Shown piece after piece: positions 1-6,375 of a stretch of DNA of 10,544 bases. This stretch comes from Candidatus Delongbacteria bacterium. GTDB taxonomy: Bacteria > CAIWAD01 > BS150m-G50. Every line of letters begins with the position of its first letter. Position 1 is the first letter of the stretch. The stretch is from NCBI GenBank assembly GCA_016784425.1, contig JADHUQ010000072.1:1-10544 (forward strand), given 5' to 3'. Position numbers and translations under genes: made by a program. A model generated the notes under the pieces. That model saw nothing but the letters and a program-made list of their open reading frames with translations, did not search any database and had not been told where the DNA came from.

Positions 1-46
1 CGGTTTCGTAAACCGTAGGTCGTGGGTTCGAATCCCATGGGTGGCT
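1..46 (+). tRNA. tRNA-Thr (CGU anticodon), 3' part
   Basis: This is the 3' portion of a tRNA whose 5' half lies before the window. The anticodon arm is a CGGT/ACCG stem enclosing the loop TTCGTAA, which gives anticodon CGU and reads the Thr codon ACG. The T arm follows at 22-38 (GTGGG, loop TTCGAAT, CCCAT), then the acceptor strand GGGTGGC at 39-45 and discriminator T at 46. CCA is not encoded: the next bases are TAAG, so the tail must be added by tRNA nucleotidyltransferase. The acceptor strand fits a 5' end of GCCACCC, which cannot be seen here. A terminator hairpin follows directly. Confidence 0.92.
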
Positions 47-50
47 TAAG

Positions 51-80
51 AAGAGGGTTTCCCCAGGAAATCCTCTTTCT
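51..80 (+). terminator. Rho-independent terminator after tRNA-Thr
   Basis: A 12-bp stem (51-62 with 66-77, one G-T wobble) closes a three-base loop CCA and is followed by a short pyrimidine tract (TCT). It begins four bases after the tRNA discriminator. Read on the minus strand the same hairpin is also followed by a pyrimidine-rich stretch, so it could also stop transcription arriving from the cytochrome gene that ends at 243. Confidence 0.6.
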
Positions 81-242
81 CTGTCAGGGTGCCACCAGCG
101 AGAGTGTAGGTAGACAGGGTAGCGGGCAGTGCAGAATCGACAGCGCCCCGCCACCACCGCCAGCTCCGAGTGCTCTCCCCCCCGTCCAGAGCATACTTTA
201 TTTGCGAGTAATTACACCAACCAGCTGAACCACCACCTTCCG

Positions 243-1571
243 CTACTCATGCGGAAACAGATCACGGTAAGTTTTCTGCAGTTCACCATCCCTGATAGCT
301 TTCTTAAGCTGCATCGTAGGTACATTCAACCACTGGTGCATCGGGTCATTGGCCAGGAGGTTGTCGATGTATTGATCAACATCCGGATCATGAAATTCAC
401 GGGCAGCCGGCAGGAACTCAAAGTAGAAGTTATGCGCAACATCGTAGATGCCGTGCCACCAGGTATAATCGGGAGCCATCATTGCTGCACCATGACGGGC
501 GCGCCGACCTTCGTGGTGCCACAGCTCCCAGTAAATCCACTCAATTTCATTACTGAATGCTGCAGGGTTTTCCATGACCTTCTTTTCGATGATAATCTGC
601 ATGATGGCACCCGCAGGCAGGGCAAACTTCTCATTGAAGAGATGAACGATGCCATCAAGCTGGGTGTAATGGCCATCAATAAAAAACTGGTGGTGACACG
701 CTCTACAGACATCAGACATGTTTTCCCGTTTCTGCTGCCAATTGTCAAGATGCCGGGAGACAGGTGGACGTAAAGTCCAGCTGATCCGCTCACCGACATC
801 ATGTGTCACCCCCTGGCGCCTGGTGGCGGACATGTGGCAGGTGGCACAGGTTGGCGCTTCGTAATAATCCACACCAACCACCCAGGGATCGGCATCGAGA
901 TTCATACGGGCGGTATGGGTGTAATAGGCGATACCATGCTTTGATTCTTCGTAGATCTCTTTTTGCGGATGGTCTGGTCCAAGGTGGCATTTGCCGCAGG
1001 TTTCCGGTTGGCGAGCCTGCGCCGCGGAAAAGGAATGTCGTGAATGACAGGCGTTGCAGGCTCCTTTCGAACCATCCGGATTAAGACGACCAATACCGGA
1101 ATTCGGCCAGGATAAACGATCCAGTTTATTGGGCGAGTCGGGATCTATCACTACTGTTGTGCCATGACAGCTCTCACAACCCGCTACAGCGGCAGGCTGC
1201 CCACCAACCACATGGGCGAGATAGGCATCATTCGAATCCAGAATCAATCCTGCGGTGGCATGATAGGATTCGCTGGTCTGACGAGCCTCCTCTGAGTGGC
1301 ATTGTGCACAGTCATTGGGGGTAACCAATGTGGCGATCAAGGCACCCTCATGATGAAAAGCATCAACATCCCCCTGGTCGGCACTATGACATTCCAGGCA
1401 GGAAACATCGTTCAGACCATGAGCGGATTCGAACCATTGTCGGTACAATCCGGGTGATTGCTCTTTATGACAGGCTATACATCCGCCCTCAGCATCGCCC
1501 ACTGTTTGGCCAGCGGTCAGATTTGGCGTTAGAGTCAACAAAAGCAGGTAAACAATCATGATGCCACGCAT
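243..1571 (-). CDS. HAO-family octaheme cytochrome c (hydroxylamine oxidoreductase-like)
   Basis: A 442-residue exported multiheme cytochrome. Residues 1-21 form a signal peptide with a hydrophobic core (VYLLLL). Eight CxxCH heme-binding motifs lie at residues 31, 58, 88, 132, 172, 192, 242 and 289; all end in His, unlike octaheme nitrite or tetrathionate reductases, which carry one CxxCK. After heme 8 comes a heme-free helical C-terminal domain with RHGAAMMAPDYTWWHG at 359-374, typical of the HAO family, which oxidises or reduces hydroxylamine in the periplasm. No C-terminal membrane anchor is seen. The ATG at 1571 has a strong Shine-Dalgarno (GAGAGGG, 5 bases away) and puts the signal peptide at the N terminus; an upstream TTG at 1601 is poorer. 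No haoB, cytochrome c554 or cM552 gene is adjacent. In organisms without ammonia monooxygenase such proteins may work as reductases; direction is not settled here. Confidence 0.85.
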   Translation of the reverse strand: MRGIMIVYLLLLTLTPNLTAGQTVGDAEGGCIACHKEQSPGLYRQWFESAHGLNDVSCLECHSADQGDVDAFHHEGALIATLVTPNDCAQCHSEEARQTSESYHATAGLILDSNDAYLAHVVGGQPAAVAGCESCHGTTVVIDPDSPNKLDRLSWPNSGIGRLNPDGSKGACNACHSRHSFSAAQARQPETCGKCHLGPDHPQKEIYEESKHGIAYYTHTARMNLDADPWVVGVDYYEAPTCATCHMSATRRQGVTHDVGERISWTLRPPVSRHLDNWQQKRENMSDVCRACHHQFFIDGHYTQLDGIVHLFNEKFALPAGAIMQIIIEKKVMENPAAFSNEIEWIYWELWHHEGRRARHGAAMMAPDYTWWHGIYDVAHNFYFEFLPAAREFHDPDVDQYIDNLLANDPMHQWLNVPTMQLKKAIRDGELQKTYRDLFPHE

Positions 1572-1623
1572 TATAACCCTCTCTGTTTGGAATCTATTCA
1601 ATCATTCAGCTCATAACACAGGT

Positions 1624-1629
1624 ATTATA
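1624..1629 (-). promoter_or_regulatory. Candidate -10 element for the octaheme cytochrome gene
   Basis: On the minus strand there is a perfect TATAAT about 53 bases upstream of the ATG at 1571. No good -35 hexamer stands at the right distance (ATGCTT at 17-bp spacing is poor), so the promoter may need an activator, or the match may be chance. Confidence 0.3.
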
Positions 1630-1776
1630 AGCGAATGCGATGGTGAAGCATTTACTATATACCTGAATTTAAAGCAATTCCATAATCGGATCAGCTGCCT
1701 GGCTTGCCTGACAACAGATAAGTAATTCCTACCGGAACAATCTCAAGCGTGATGTCCCTTACACTTAAACATATTC

Positions 1777-1790
1777 AGGGGATCTCCCCT
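1777..1790 (-). terminator. Hairpin downstream of the holin-like gene
   Basis: AGGGG and CCCCT pair around a four-base loop, 28 bases after the stop codon of the minus-strand gene at 1819. No T-run follows on the minus strand, so this is a weak terminator candidate or only an RNA 3'-end stabiliser. Confidence 0.3.
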
Positions 1791-1818
1791 CTGTCTCTGA
1801 ACTCATATTACAGCTGCG

Positions 1819-2160
1819 TCAATTGCCGGAAGTCTTATCTTTGAACATACTATTTGTGATGATGTATACCAGGCTGAAGATGATCGATCCGAAAACCGCC
1901 GACCAGAAACCGGTTATCTCAAAACCTTCAACCAGCCAGGCAGTCAGGTACAACAGCGATCCGTTAATAATGAAGGTGAATAATCCCAGCGAGAGAATGT
2001 TGATCGGTATGGTCAACAGTATCAGCAACGGTTTGAGCAGGGCGATAAGCACACCCAGAATAAAGGCGGCTACAATTGTTGCCCAGATTGAGGATGAGTG
2101 AATCCCCGGCATGATCTGGATTACTACCAGCAGGCTGAAAAAGTAGATGACAAAGCGCAT
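1819..2160 (-). CDS. Phage_holin_4_2 / YvlD-type small membrane protein
   Basis: A 113-residue integral membrane protein with about four hydrophobic helices (roughly 2-19, 25-50, 53-78 and 84-103) and a short basic, polar tail (FKDKTSGN). The LKP motif at 42-44, the IPINILSLGLFTFIIN stretch at 51-66 and the following LVEGFEI segment are the recognisable core of the Pfam family Phage_holin_4_2 (formerly DUF360). Despite the family name, most members are chromosomal bacterial proteins of unknown function, often called YvlD. The ATG at 2160 was chosen because the first helix begins there and a GGGGGA Shine-Dalgarno precedes it; the frame stays open upstream to 2283, but that extension is polar, not membrane-like, and poorly supported. 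No lysis or phage gene is nearby. Confidence 0.75.
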   Translation of the reverse strand: MRFVIYFFSLLVVIQIMPGIHSSSIWATIVAAFILGVLIALLKPLLILLTIPINILSLGLFTFIINGSLLYLTAWLVEGFEITGFWSAVFGSIIFSLVYIITNSMFKDKTSGN

Positions 2161-2490
2161 AAATCCCCCGATTTCTATTTTTGCCACATAGTAGCAAGCG
2201 GGGGTGAACTTCAAAAGAGATATTTTGACCGGGTTAACCTGAACAGTGTGAGTGTTGAATACGGCACGAAAGGCAGTACTCATTATGATACCGCTTGATG
2301 CCAGCTCTGGGTAATTTTACCCGGCTCTGCTGTTTTGCCCAGGGCAAGGAAACTGGAACGATGCTGGAAGGTTCTGTGACTATTCTTCCTGGGAGTCAGA
2401 TCGAAGCAAGCCGAGCATAACTGAGCTGTTCTTCCCCGTCAGGTTCATGGCGGCCCTTGACAATCAGCCGCTGAAACAGAGGAAATGCCA
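2161..2490. other. Intergenic region between two divergent genes, with two palindromes
   Basis: About 330 bases between the minus-strand holin-like gene and the plus-strand DUF1460 gene, so it should hold both promoters. Two perfect short palindromes are present: GGGTA-ATTT-TACCC at 2309-2322 and TTGCCC-A-GGGCAA at 2335-2347. A TTGACA at 2457-2462 lies too close to the DUF1460 start to be a normal -35 box. No convincing complete promoter was seen on either strand, and no gene. Confidence 0.5.
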
Positions 2491-3291
2491 ATGCTGAACC
2501 GGCTATGGTCTGGACGGATTACATTATTCCGGCGATCTGCACTCTGCTGGTTATTCATCCTGTTATTTCCACCGCTGACAGTTATCGCTCAGGAGCGGGT
2601 GGAGCAGAACTGTCAACCTGAGGTTGCCCGGTTTCTGCAGGCAACTGCCGGAATCAGCCTGGCAGAGAAGATCGACAGTCTCTGGAGCCATTTTGGCGGG
2701 CGCCCCTTCGCGTCTGGCACCCTGACCACCAGCGGACAACCGGAAGAGTTGATCATGAGGTTGGACAGCTTTGACTGTATTACCTGGATAGACCAGGCAG
2801 TGGCACTTTTACAAGCGACCAACTGGGAGGAATACCAGCAGTGTCTGGTACTGAATCGTTACTTCGACAGCGATATCAGCTTCAGGACACGGCGCCATTT
2901 TTTCAGTGACTGGCTGGAGCGACCGGAATGGTACACACCGGCAGCGTTACAAACCCAACAGAGCCAGAAGCTGTTGAACCGGCGAGGGGAAGACCAACGA
3001 TGGATACCAGGGTTACCAGTCAGGCCATGTCAACTCGCCTGGTTGCCTGCAGCTGCCCTCCCTGCCTGCGCGGCAGAATTGAACGATGCGGACCTGGTGG
3101 GATTTATCAGCGACAGGCCGGGTCTGGATGTCAGCCATGTGGGATTACTGCAGGTGAAAGGTGAGCAGGTACTGTTAATGCATGCTTCGTCAACGGCAGG
3201 AGCGATTGTACGAGAGGACCTCTTCAAATACGCAGACAGGTATCCGGGTGTAATCATTATCCGGCAGAGGTGGAACGGAGGGCTCGATTAG
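2491..3291 (+). CDS. Exported DUF1460 protein, N-acetylmuramoyl-L-alanine amidase-like cysteine hydrolase
   Basis: A 266-residue protein of the DUF1460 family (PF07313), related to NlpC/P60 papain-like cysteine peptidases and predicted to cut peptidoglycan peptides or amide bonds in the periplasm. The N terminus (about 1-33) is a basic stretch followed by a hydrophobic core ending near VIAQ, a signal peptide. The catalytic Cys is C96 in the motif FDCITW; the catalytic His is most likely H216 in DVSHVGLL; MHAS at 230-233 and the C-terminal YPGVIIIRQRW are also typical of the family. Start: two in-frame ATGs at 2485 and 2491 follow AGAGG at 2478-2482; the second has the normal 8-base spacing, the first only 2. 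Family membership is fairly secure; the exact bond cleaved is unknown. Neighbours give no hint of a partner. Confidence 0.8.
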   Translation: MLNRLWSGRITLFRRSALCWLFILLFPPLTVIAQERVEQNCQPEVARFLQATAGISLAEKIDSLWSHFGGRPFASGTLTTSGQPEELIMRLDSFDCITWIDQAVALLQATNWEEYQQCLVLNRYFDSDISFRTRRHFFSDWLERPEWYTPAALQTQQSQKLLNRRGEDQRWIPGLPVRPCQLAWLPAAALPACAAELNDADLVGFISDRPGLDVSHVGLLQVKGEQVLLMHASSTAGAIVREDLFKYADRYPGVIIIRQRWNGGLD

Positions 3292-3401
3292 GATAGCAAA
3301 CCGGTCGCGATCCGTGTCTGCGTTAGCTATTGGGAATGACAACGCAGCTGGTTAACGCACAACCGGCCATCTCCTAAAACTGGCAATTCCCAACAATGTT
3401 A
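3292..3401. other. Convergent intergenic region with nested inverted repeats
   Basis: The DUF1460 gene and tetR converge here. Two imperfectly interleaved inverted repeats are visible: TGCGTTA (3319-3325) with TAACGCA (3353-3359), and TTGGGAAT (3330-3337) with ATTCCCAA (3386-3393). They cannot both form at once. Neither is followed by a T-run, so a bidirectional terminator is possible but not demonstrated. Confidence 0.3.
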
Positions 3402-4007
3402 TCAACCGACCAATCCCTGGAAAAAGATAGTATTGATCTCGCCTGCCGCAAAAGAGCCGGTTAAAAGATTACCATCCTCGTCACGCATATCTACATATTC
3501 GAGAATAAGTTGCAGGTATAACCTGGCTGTCCGGTCAGTTGACCTGATGGAAAGCTGCTCGGAGTTTGTCTCCTGGCCAAATACTGATTGCAGCAGAATC
3601 CGCAATTCGCTGTAGGTATGACCGATGGTCTCCAGATACTGATTGCCGCTGGTAGTAGTCAGATGATCTCTGACCCGTTTAAGGATGCGGAAGAAATCCA
3701 TATTTTTGCGAAAGTAAATCAGCAGCATCAATGACATTCCCTGCAGTTGTGTTGCCAGTGGTGCATGTTCCCGCAGCGAGTTCCCGGCAATTTTCTTCAG
3801 ATCCTCCATCCCCTCCAGAACAATCATCTGGAAAATCGTCTCTTTGTTACCGAGATAGTTATAGAGAGTACCCTTAGAGAACTCGCATTCTCTTGAGATA
3901 TCGTCCAGAGTGGTGTTTGCGAAACCACGCTGCGCGAAAGAACTGCGAGCGGCCCCTTTGATAACTCTAATCCGCTCTTGTTTTTCCCTTGTACGAAGAT
4001 CCGTCAT
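3402..4007 (-). CDS. TetR/AcrR-family transcriptional repressor
   Basis: A 201-residue regulator of normal TetR length. The N-terminal DNA-binding domain covers about residues 9-58: helix 1 (RIRVIKGAARSSFAQRGF), then the helix-turn-helix with TTLDDISRECEFSKGTLYNY at 32-51 and NKETIF, a classical TetR signature. The remaining helical part is the ligand-binding and dimerisation domain; it is variable in this family, so the ligand cannot be read from it. Two adjacent ATGs exist at 4010 and 4007; the second is 5 bases from GGGAGG and is preferred. Upstream are direct repeats and, about 250 bases away, a composite palindrome that could be its operator. TetR regulators usually control a neighbouring gene, but the upstream 850 bases contain none; the nearest is the plus-strand CDF exporter at 4862. 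Confidence 0.88.
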   Translation of the reverse strand: MTDLRTREKQERIRVIKGAARSSFAQRGFANTTLDDISRECEFSKGTLYNYLGNKETIFQMIVLEGMEDLKKIAGNSLREHAPLATQLQGMSLMLLIYFRKNMDFFRILKRVRDHLTTTSGNQYLETIGHTYSELRILLQSVFGQETNSEQLSIRSTDRTARLYLQLILEYVDMRDEDGNLLTGSFAAGEINTIFFQGLVG

Positions 4008-4048
4008 CATTTCCTCCCAGAGAATTCCCGTTGCGAGTATTTAGACAG

Positions 4049-4075
4049 CAATTTATCGACCAGCAATTTGACCAG
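4049..4075. repeat. Imperfect direct repeats upstream of tetR
   Basis: CAATTT-ATC-GACCAG (4049-4063) is followed immediately by CAATTT-GACCAG (4064-4075), and a further TGACCA occurs at 4088-4093. The repeats sit 40-85 bases upstream of the tetR start, in its probable leader or promoter, and could be binding sites for a regulator. No protein can be assigned. Confidence 0.4.
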
Positions 4076-4249
4076 TGCGGTAAACTATGACCACTCAGTA
4101 AATATTTATCGTATCGATCAGGATAAAGCAAGCAATATTTTATGTAACAGGGGTTTACGAAAAATAATCAGCTGGCAGCTTCACTGTTAAACAGTTCCGG
4201 AAGTGTCAACCTGTGTTATGTTTCGATCGGAGGCGAGTCTTAATTGTAC

Positions 4250-4276
4250 AGATACTGACAGTCAGTTTGACTATCT
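4250..4276. promoter_or_regulatory. Composite palindrome, candidate TetR-type operator
   Basis: Two overlapping dyads are visible: ACTGAC-A-GTCAGT (4254-4266, perfect) and AGTCA-GTT-TGACT (4260-4272, perfect arms). Their centres are six bases apart, and the whole is flanked symmetrically by AGATA and TATCT. Such offset overlapping half-sites are known for TetR-family regulators that bind as two dimers, as QacR does. It lies about 245 bases upstream of tetR and 585 bases upstream of the CDF gene. Assignment to the neighbouring tetR product is inference. Confidence 0.45.
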
Positions 4277-4324
4277 ATGCCTATTTTAGTGTGTGCTTGA
4301 TAAAGGAGGTGGACTGTTTAATAT

Positions 4325-4378
4325 CCGACACAATTCCTCCATTATTGTAAAATTCAGAGATTTATAGTGCGGTTTTTT
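4325..4378 (+). terminator. Weak hairpin followed by T6
   Basis: CCG-A-CAC pairs with GTGCGG (4367-4372) with one bulged A around a loop of about 35 bases, and TTTTTT follows directly at 4373-4378. The stem is short, so this is only a possible terminator for a short plus-strand transcript starting near the palindrome at 4250-4276. Confidence 0.25.
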
Positions 4379-4774
4379 GATTCTTAACGCCTACAAATTG
4401 TGAGACACATGGACATCTATTCATATAGTGACGCCACGGTCAGCTGATGACTGAGAAGTCAGAAACACCACTTACCAACTTTTCGCCGCGATGTTCTGCC
4501 GTGGCTGTTCCATCTTACTCAGGTGGGTACTGGACGGAACAATTTGGATCAGCTCAGGTGATTTCATTGACGAGTGGTTTCATGGTCGAGACGATTATTG
4601 TATTTCCCAGTTAAGCTGACCGTTTGAGTTAGTGTATTTCGGGAAAAACTATTTGAGTGATGCCACTGTCTCCATTATAAAGCGGACATTTCAGGTGAGC
4701 ATCACTATATCAGATCTTGCTCCGCCAGGGCTTAAAATTTCTTAGAAAGTGAGATCCTGATGAACAGGAAGAAG

Positions 4775-4803
4775 ATGACTTGGTACTTTTAAAAGTGTAT
4801 AAT
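4775..4803 (+). promoter_or_regulatory. Sigma70 promoter of the CDF gene with a palindromic spacer
   Basis: The -10 box TATAAT (4798-4803) is perfect; ATGACT (4775-4780) at 17-bp spacing matches four of six -35 positions. The spacer holds the perfect 12-base palindrome ACTTTTAAAAGT (4785-4796), a natural place for a repressor. Transcription would begin near 4810, about 50 bases before the ATG at 4862. Confidence 0.55.
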
Positions 4804-4861
4804 AATCGACGGTCAACAAACCACCCTCGTGGCTGGCAGGATTGGAGTGAGGAGCAATGTC

Positions 4862-6055
4862 ATGAATCTCTATAAGTGTTTTGTTGAGCGGTTTTGCCCG
4901 ATTGTCGATCCTCGCTCAGGAGCGCGATCGAATGTTTCGCATGATCGCAGCTGTATCGGCAAACTGGAAGGATGGACCAGCATTCTGCTGAATCTTCTGC
5001 TGGGTGGTCTGAAACTGGTTTTCGGTATCATCAGCGGCAGCCTGGCACTGGTGGCGGATGCGTTTCATTCACTCTCTGACTGTGCAACTTCGATTGTGGT
5101 GGTGGTAGGTTTTACCATTGCCGGACGGCAGCCGGACAAACAGCATCCCTTCGGTCACGGTCGGGTGGAAGCGATCACTACACTGGTTATATCGGTGTTG
5201 CTGTTGTTCGCGGGTGTGGAGATGCTGCGCAGCACTGTTACCCGCTTCAACCAGCCCCCCAGCGTAATACTCACTCCTCTGGTCATAGGTGTCGTTGTAC
5301 TCTCAATTGTTCTCAAAGAGCTGCTGGCTCATTTCGGACGCTGGCTCGGACGGCTGATCGATTCTGACGCTCTGGAAGCCGACGCCTGGCATCATCACAG
5401 TGATGCCCTCTCCTCACTACTCGTTCTGGCCGCAATGATAATGAGTCATTTTGGAATCCGTTTTGTCGATCCGTTCATGGGTGGGGTAGTGGCGATCATG
5501 ATCGGCTGGATGGCGGTCAATATTCTGCGTCGTGCCGTCAACACATTGGTCGGGGTTAAACCGGACCCACAATTTCTCGAGGAGATGCTGCAGATAATAC
5601 GCGATCATGGGGAGGTAGTCGGTGTCCACGATATCATCGTAAACAGTTACGGGGAACGGAATATCGTCTCTTTTCATGTCGAGGTGAATCGCAGGGTGAC
5701 CCTCCTCGAATCACATGACATCGCCGAGCAGTTGATATTTGTTCTTCAGGATAAAATGGGCTTCACACCTACTATCCATGTCGATCCGGTCGACCTGGAA
5801 GATCCCCTGATATTAGAGTTGAGGAAATTTCTAAACCAACGCCTCGAAAAACTGATTATCCCGTTTGCCTGTCACGATGTCCGCCTGAATGATAAAGCTA
5901 GCTCACAGGAACTCTCTTTCGACCTGACTTTGCCACCCGAGATATGCGAAAAAGAAGAAACCGCTGCCATACTCGATTCCCTGAAAGAGGAGATCCTGGA
6001 TCACTATACCGATATCAAAGAGGTGCGGATACAGGTAACCGGTTTCTTCATCTGA
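4862..6055 (+). CDS. Cation diffusion facilitator (CDF) metal exporter
   Basis: A 397-residue inner-membrane proton-coupled exporter of divalent metals (Zn, Fe, Mn, Co or Cd are possible). Six hydrophobic helices lie at about 36-58, 60-83, 105-121, 133-155, 178-195 and 200-222. The transport site is visible as DAFHSLSD (66-73) in helix 2 and DAWHHHSD (174-181) in helix 5, an HxxxD/HxxxD pair (H69/D73, H177/D181) as in many Zn-type CDFs. HPFGHGRVE (95-103) is the family loop motif. The cytoplasmic dimerisation domain (about 230-310, with VHDIIVNSYG and TIHVDPVD) is followed by a second, similar segment (337-397, CHDVRL, SFDLTLP, VRIQV), making the protein longer than YiiP/FieF. The N-terminal 35 residues carry three Cys (6, 12, 31). 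The ATG at 4862 follows GAGTGAGGAG at normal spacing; an upstream GTG at 4829 is less likely. Metal specificity cannot be fixed from sequence. Confidence 0.9.
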   Translation: MNLYKCFVERFCPIVDPRSGARSNVSHDRSCIGKLEGWTSILLNLLLGGLKLVFGIISGSLALVADAFHSLSDCATSIVVVVGFTIAGRQPDKQHPFGHGRVEAITTLVISVLLLFAGVEMLRSTVTRFNQPPSVILTPLVIGVVVLSIVLKELLAHFGRWLGRLIDSDALEADAWHHHSDALSSLLVLAAMIMSHFGIRFVDPFMGGVVAIMIGWMAVNILRRAVNTLVGVKPDPQFLEEMLQIIRDHGEVVGVHDIIVNSYGERNIVSFHVEVNRRVTLLESHDIAEQLIFVLQDKMGFTPTIHVDPVDLEDPLILELRKFLNQRLEKLIIPFACHDVRLNDKASSQELSFDLTLPPEICEKEETAAILDSLKEEILDHYTDIKEVRIQVTGFFI

Positions 6056-6101
6056 GCAGCTGGTTGTTGGTTTCGATCTGGAAGAACATATCGCAACCGG
6101 C

Positions 6102-6164
6102 GGACCGGTCATTGTGAGACAAACTGAAACCGTAACTACTCCGAAGACCAGCCGGTCCTGTTTT
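6102..6164 (+). terminator. Possible terminator downstream of the CDF gene
   Basis: GGACCGG (6102-6108) pairs with CCGGTCC (6152-6158), and the T-rich tract TGTTTT follows. The loop is long (about 43 bases), which is unusual for an intrinsic terminator, so confidence is low. Confidence 0.3.
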
Positions 6165-6322
6165 CTCTCCCATACCAGGATAGACAACCTTGCTTCAGGA
6201 TCGCAAATTCACGCTGAACCCGACTGAATCTGTGGCAAGGAGACAGGATAATCCACCGCAGCGACAATTCTGATACCACCGCTTATTTCCTGAAATACTA
6301 CAGTAGCTCCAGCCGCAACAAC

Positions 6323-6351
6323 TTGACAACCGCTCAAATCGGGACTATATT
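6323..6351 (+). promoter_or_regulatory. Near-consensus sigma70 promoter of the arcC-sucCD group
   Basis: The -35 box TTGACA (6323-6328, perfect) and the -10 box TATATT (6346-6351, five of six) are separated by exactly 17 bases. Transcription should start near 6358, leaving a leader of about 18 bases that contains AAAGGA ahead of the arcC ATG. The strength of the match suggests high basal expression. Confidence 0.7.
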
Positions 6352-6375
6352 TTTCCTTCTCAAAGGAATGGAGCG

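Larger units (their letters stand above)
4008..4861. other. Gene-free region between tetR and the CDF gene
   Basis: About 850 bases with no convincing coding sequence on either strand; it looks more AT-rich than the flanking genes. It holds direct repeats near tetR (4049-4075), a composite dyad (4250-4276), an isolated Shine-Dalgarno-like GGAGGT (4305-4310) with a complementary CCTCC (4336-4340), a hairpin with a T6 run (4325-4378), a small dyad TGACT-GAGA-AGTCA (4448-4461), three copies of TCAGGTG (4519, 4554 and 4691), and the CDF promoter (4775-4803). It may be an extended regulatory region or the scar of a lost gene. Confidence 0.5.
6056..6375. other. Intergenic region between the CDF gene and arcC
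   Basis: About 320 bases without a gene. It contains a possible terminator for the CDF gene (6102-6164) and the arcC promoter (6323-6351). A six-base inverted repeat, CCTTGC with GCAAGG, spans about 6188-6242. No other structure was recognised. Confidence 0.5.

Noticed and set aside
129..773. 214-codon plus-strand open frame opposite the octaheme cytochrome
   Set aside because: It is antisense to a gene with eight heme motifs, and its translation shows no family features.
1572..1601. N-terminal extension of the octaheme cytochrome to a TTG start
   Set aside because: It would bury the signal peptide behind ten polar residues and cover the strong Shine-Dalgarno of the ATG at 1571.
1819..2160. 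Prophage remnant suggested by the holin family name
   Set aside because: Most members of this family are ordinary chromosomal membrane proteins, and no endolysin, integrase or structural gene is nearby.
2457..2462. TTGACA as -35 box for the DUF1460 gene
   Set aside because: The matching -10 position would overlap the ribosome binding site and start codon.
4519..4697. Three copies of TCAGGTG as a repeat array
   Set aside because: The copies are only seven bases long, unevenly spaced and in differing contexts; not distinguishable from chance and not CRISPR-like.
4829..4861. GTG start for the CDF protein
   Set aside because: The ATG at 4862 has the better ribosome site, and the extra 11 residues have no family support.
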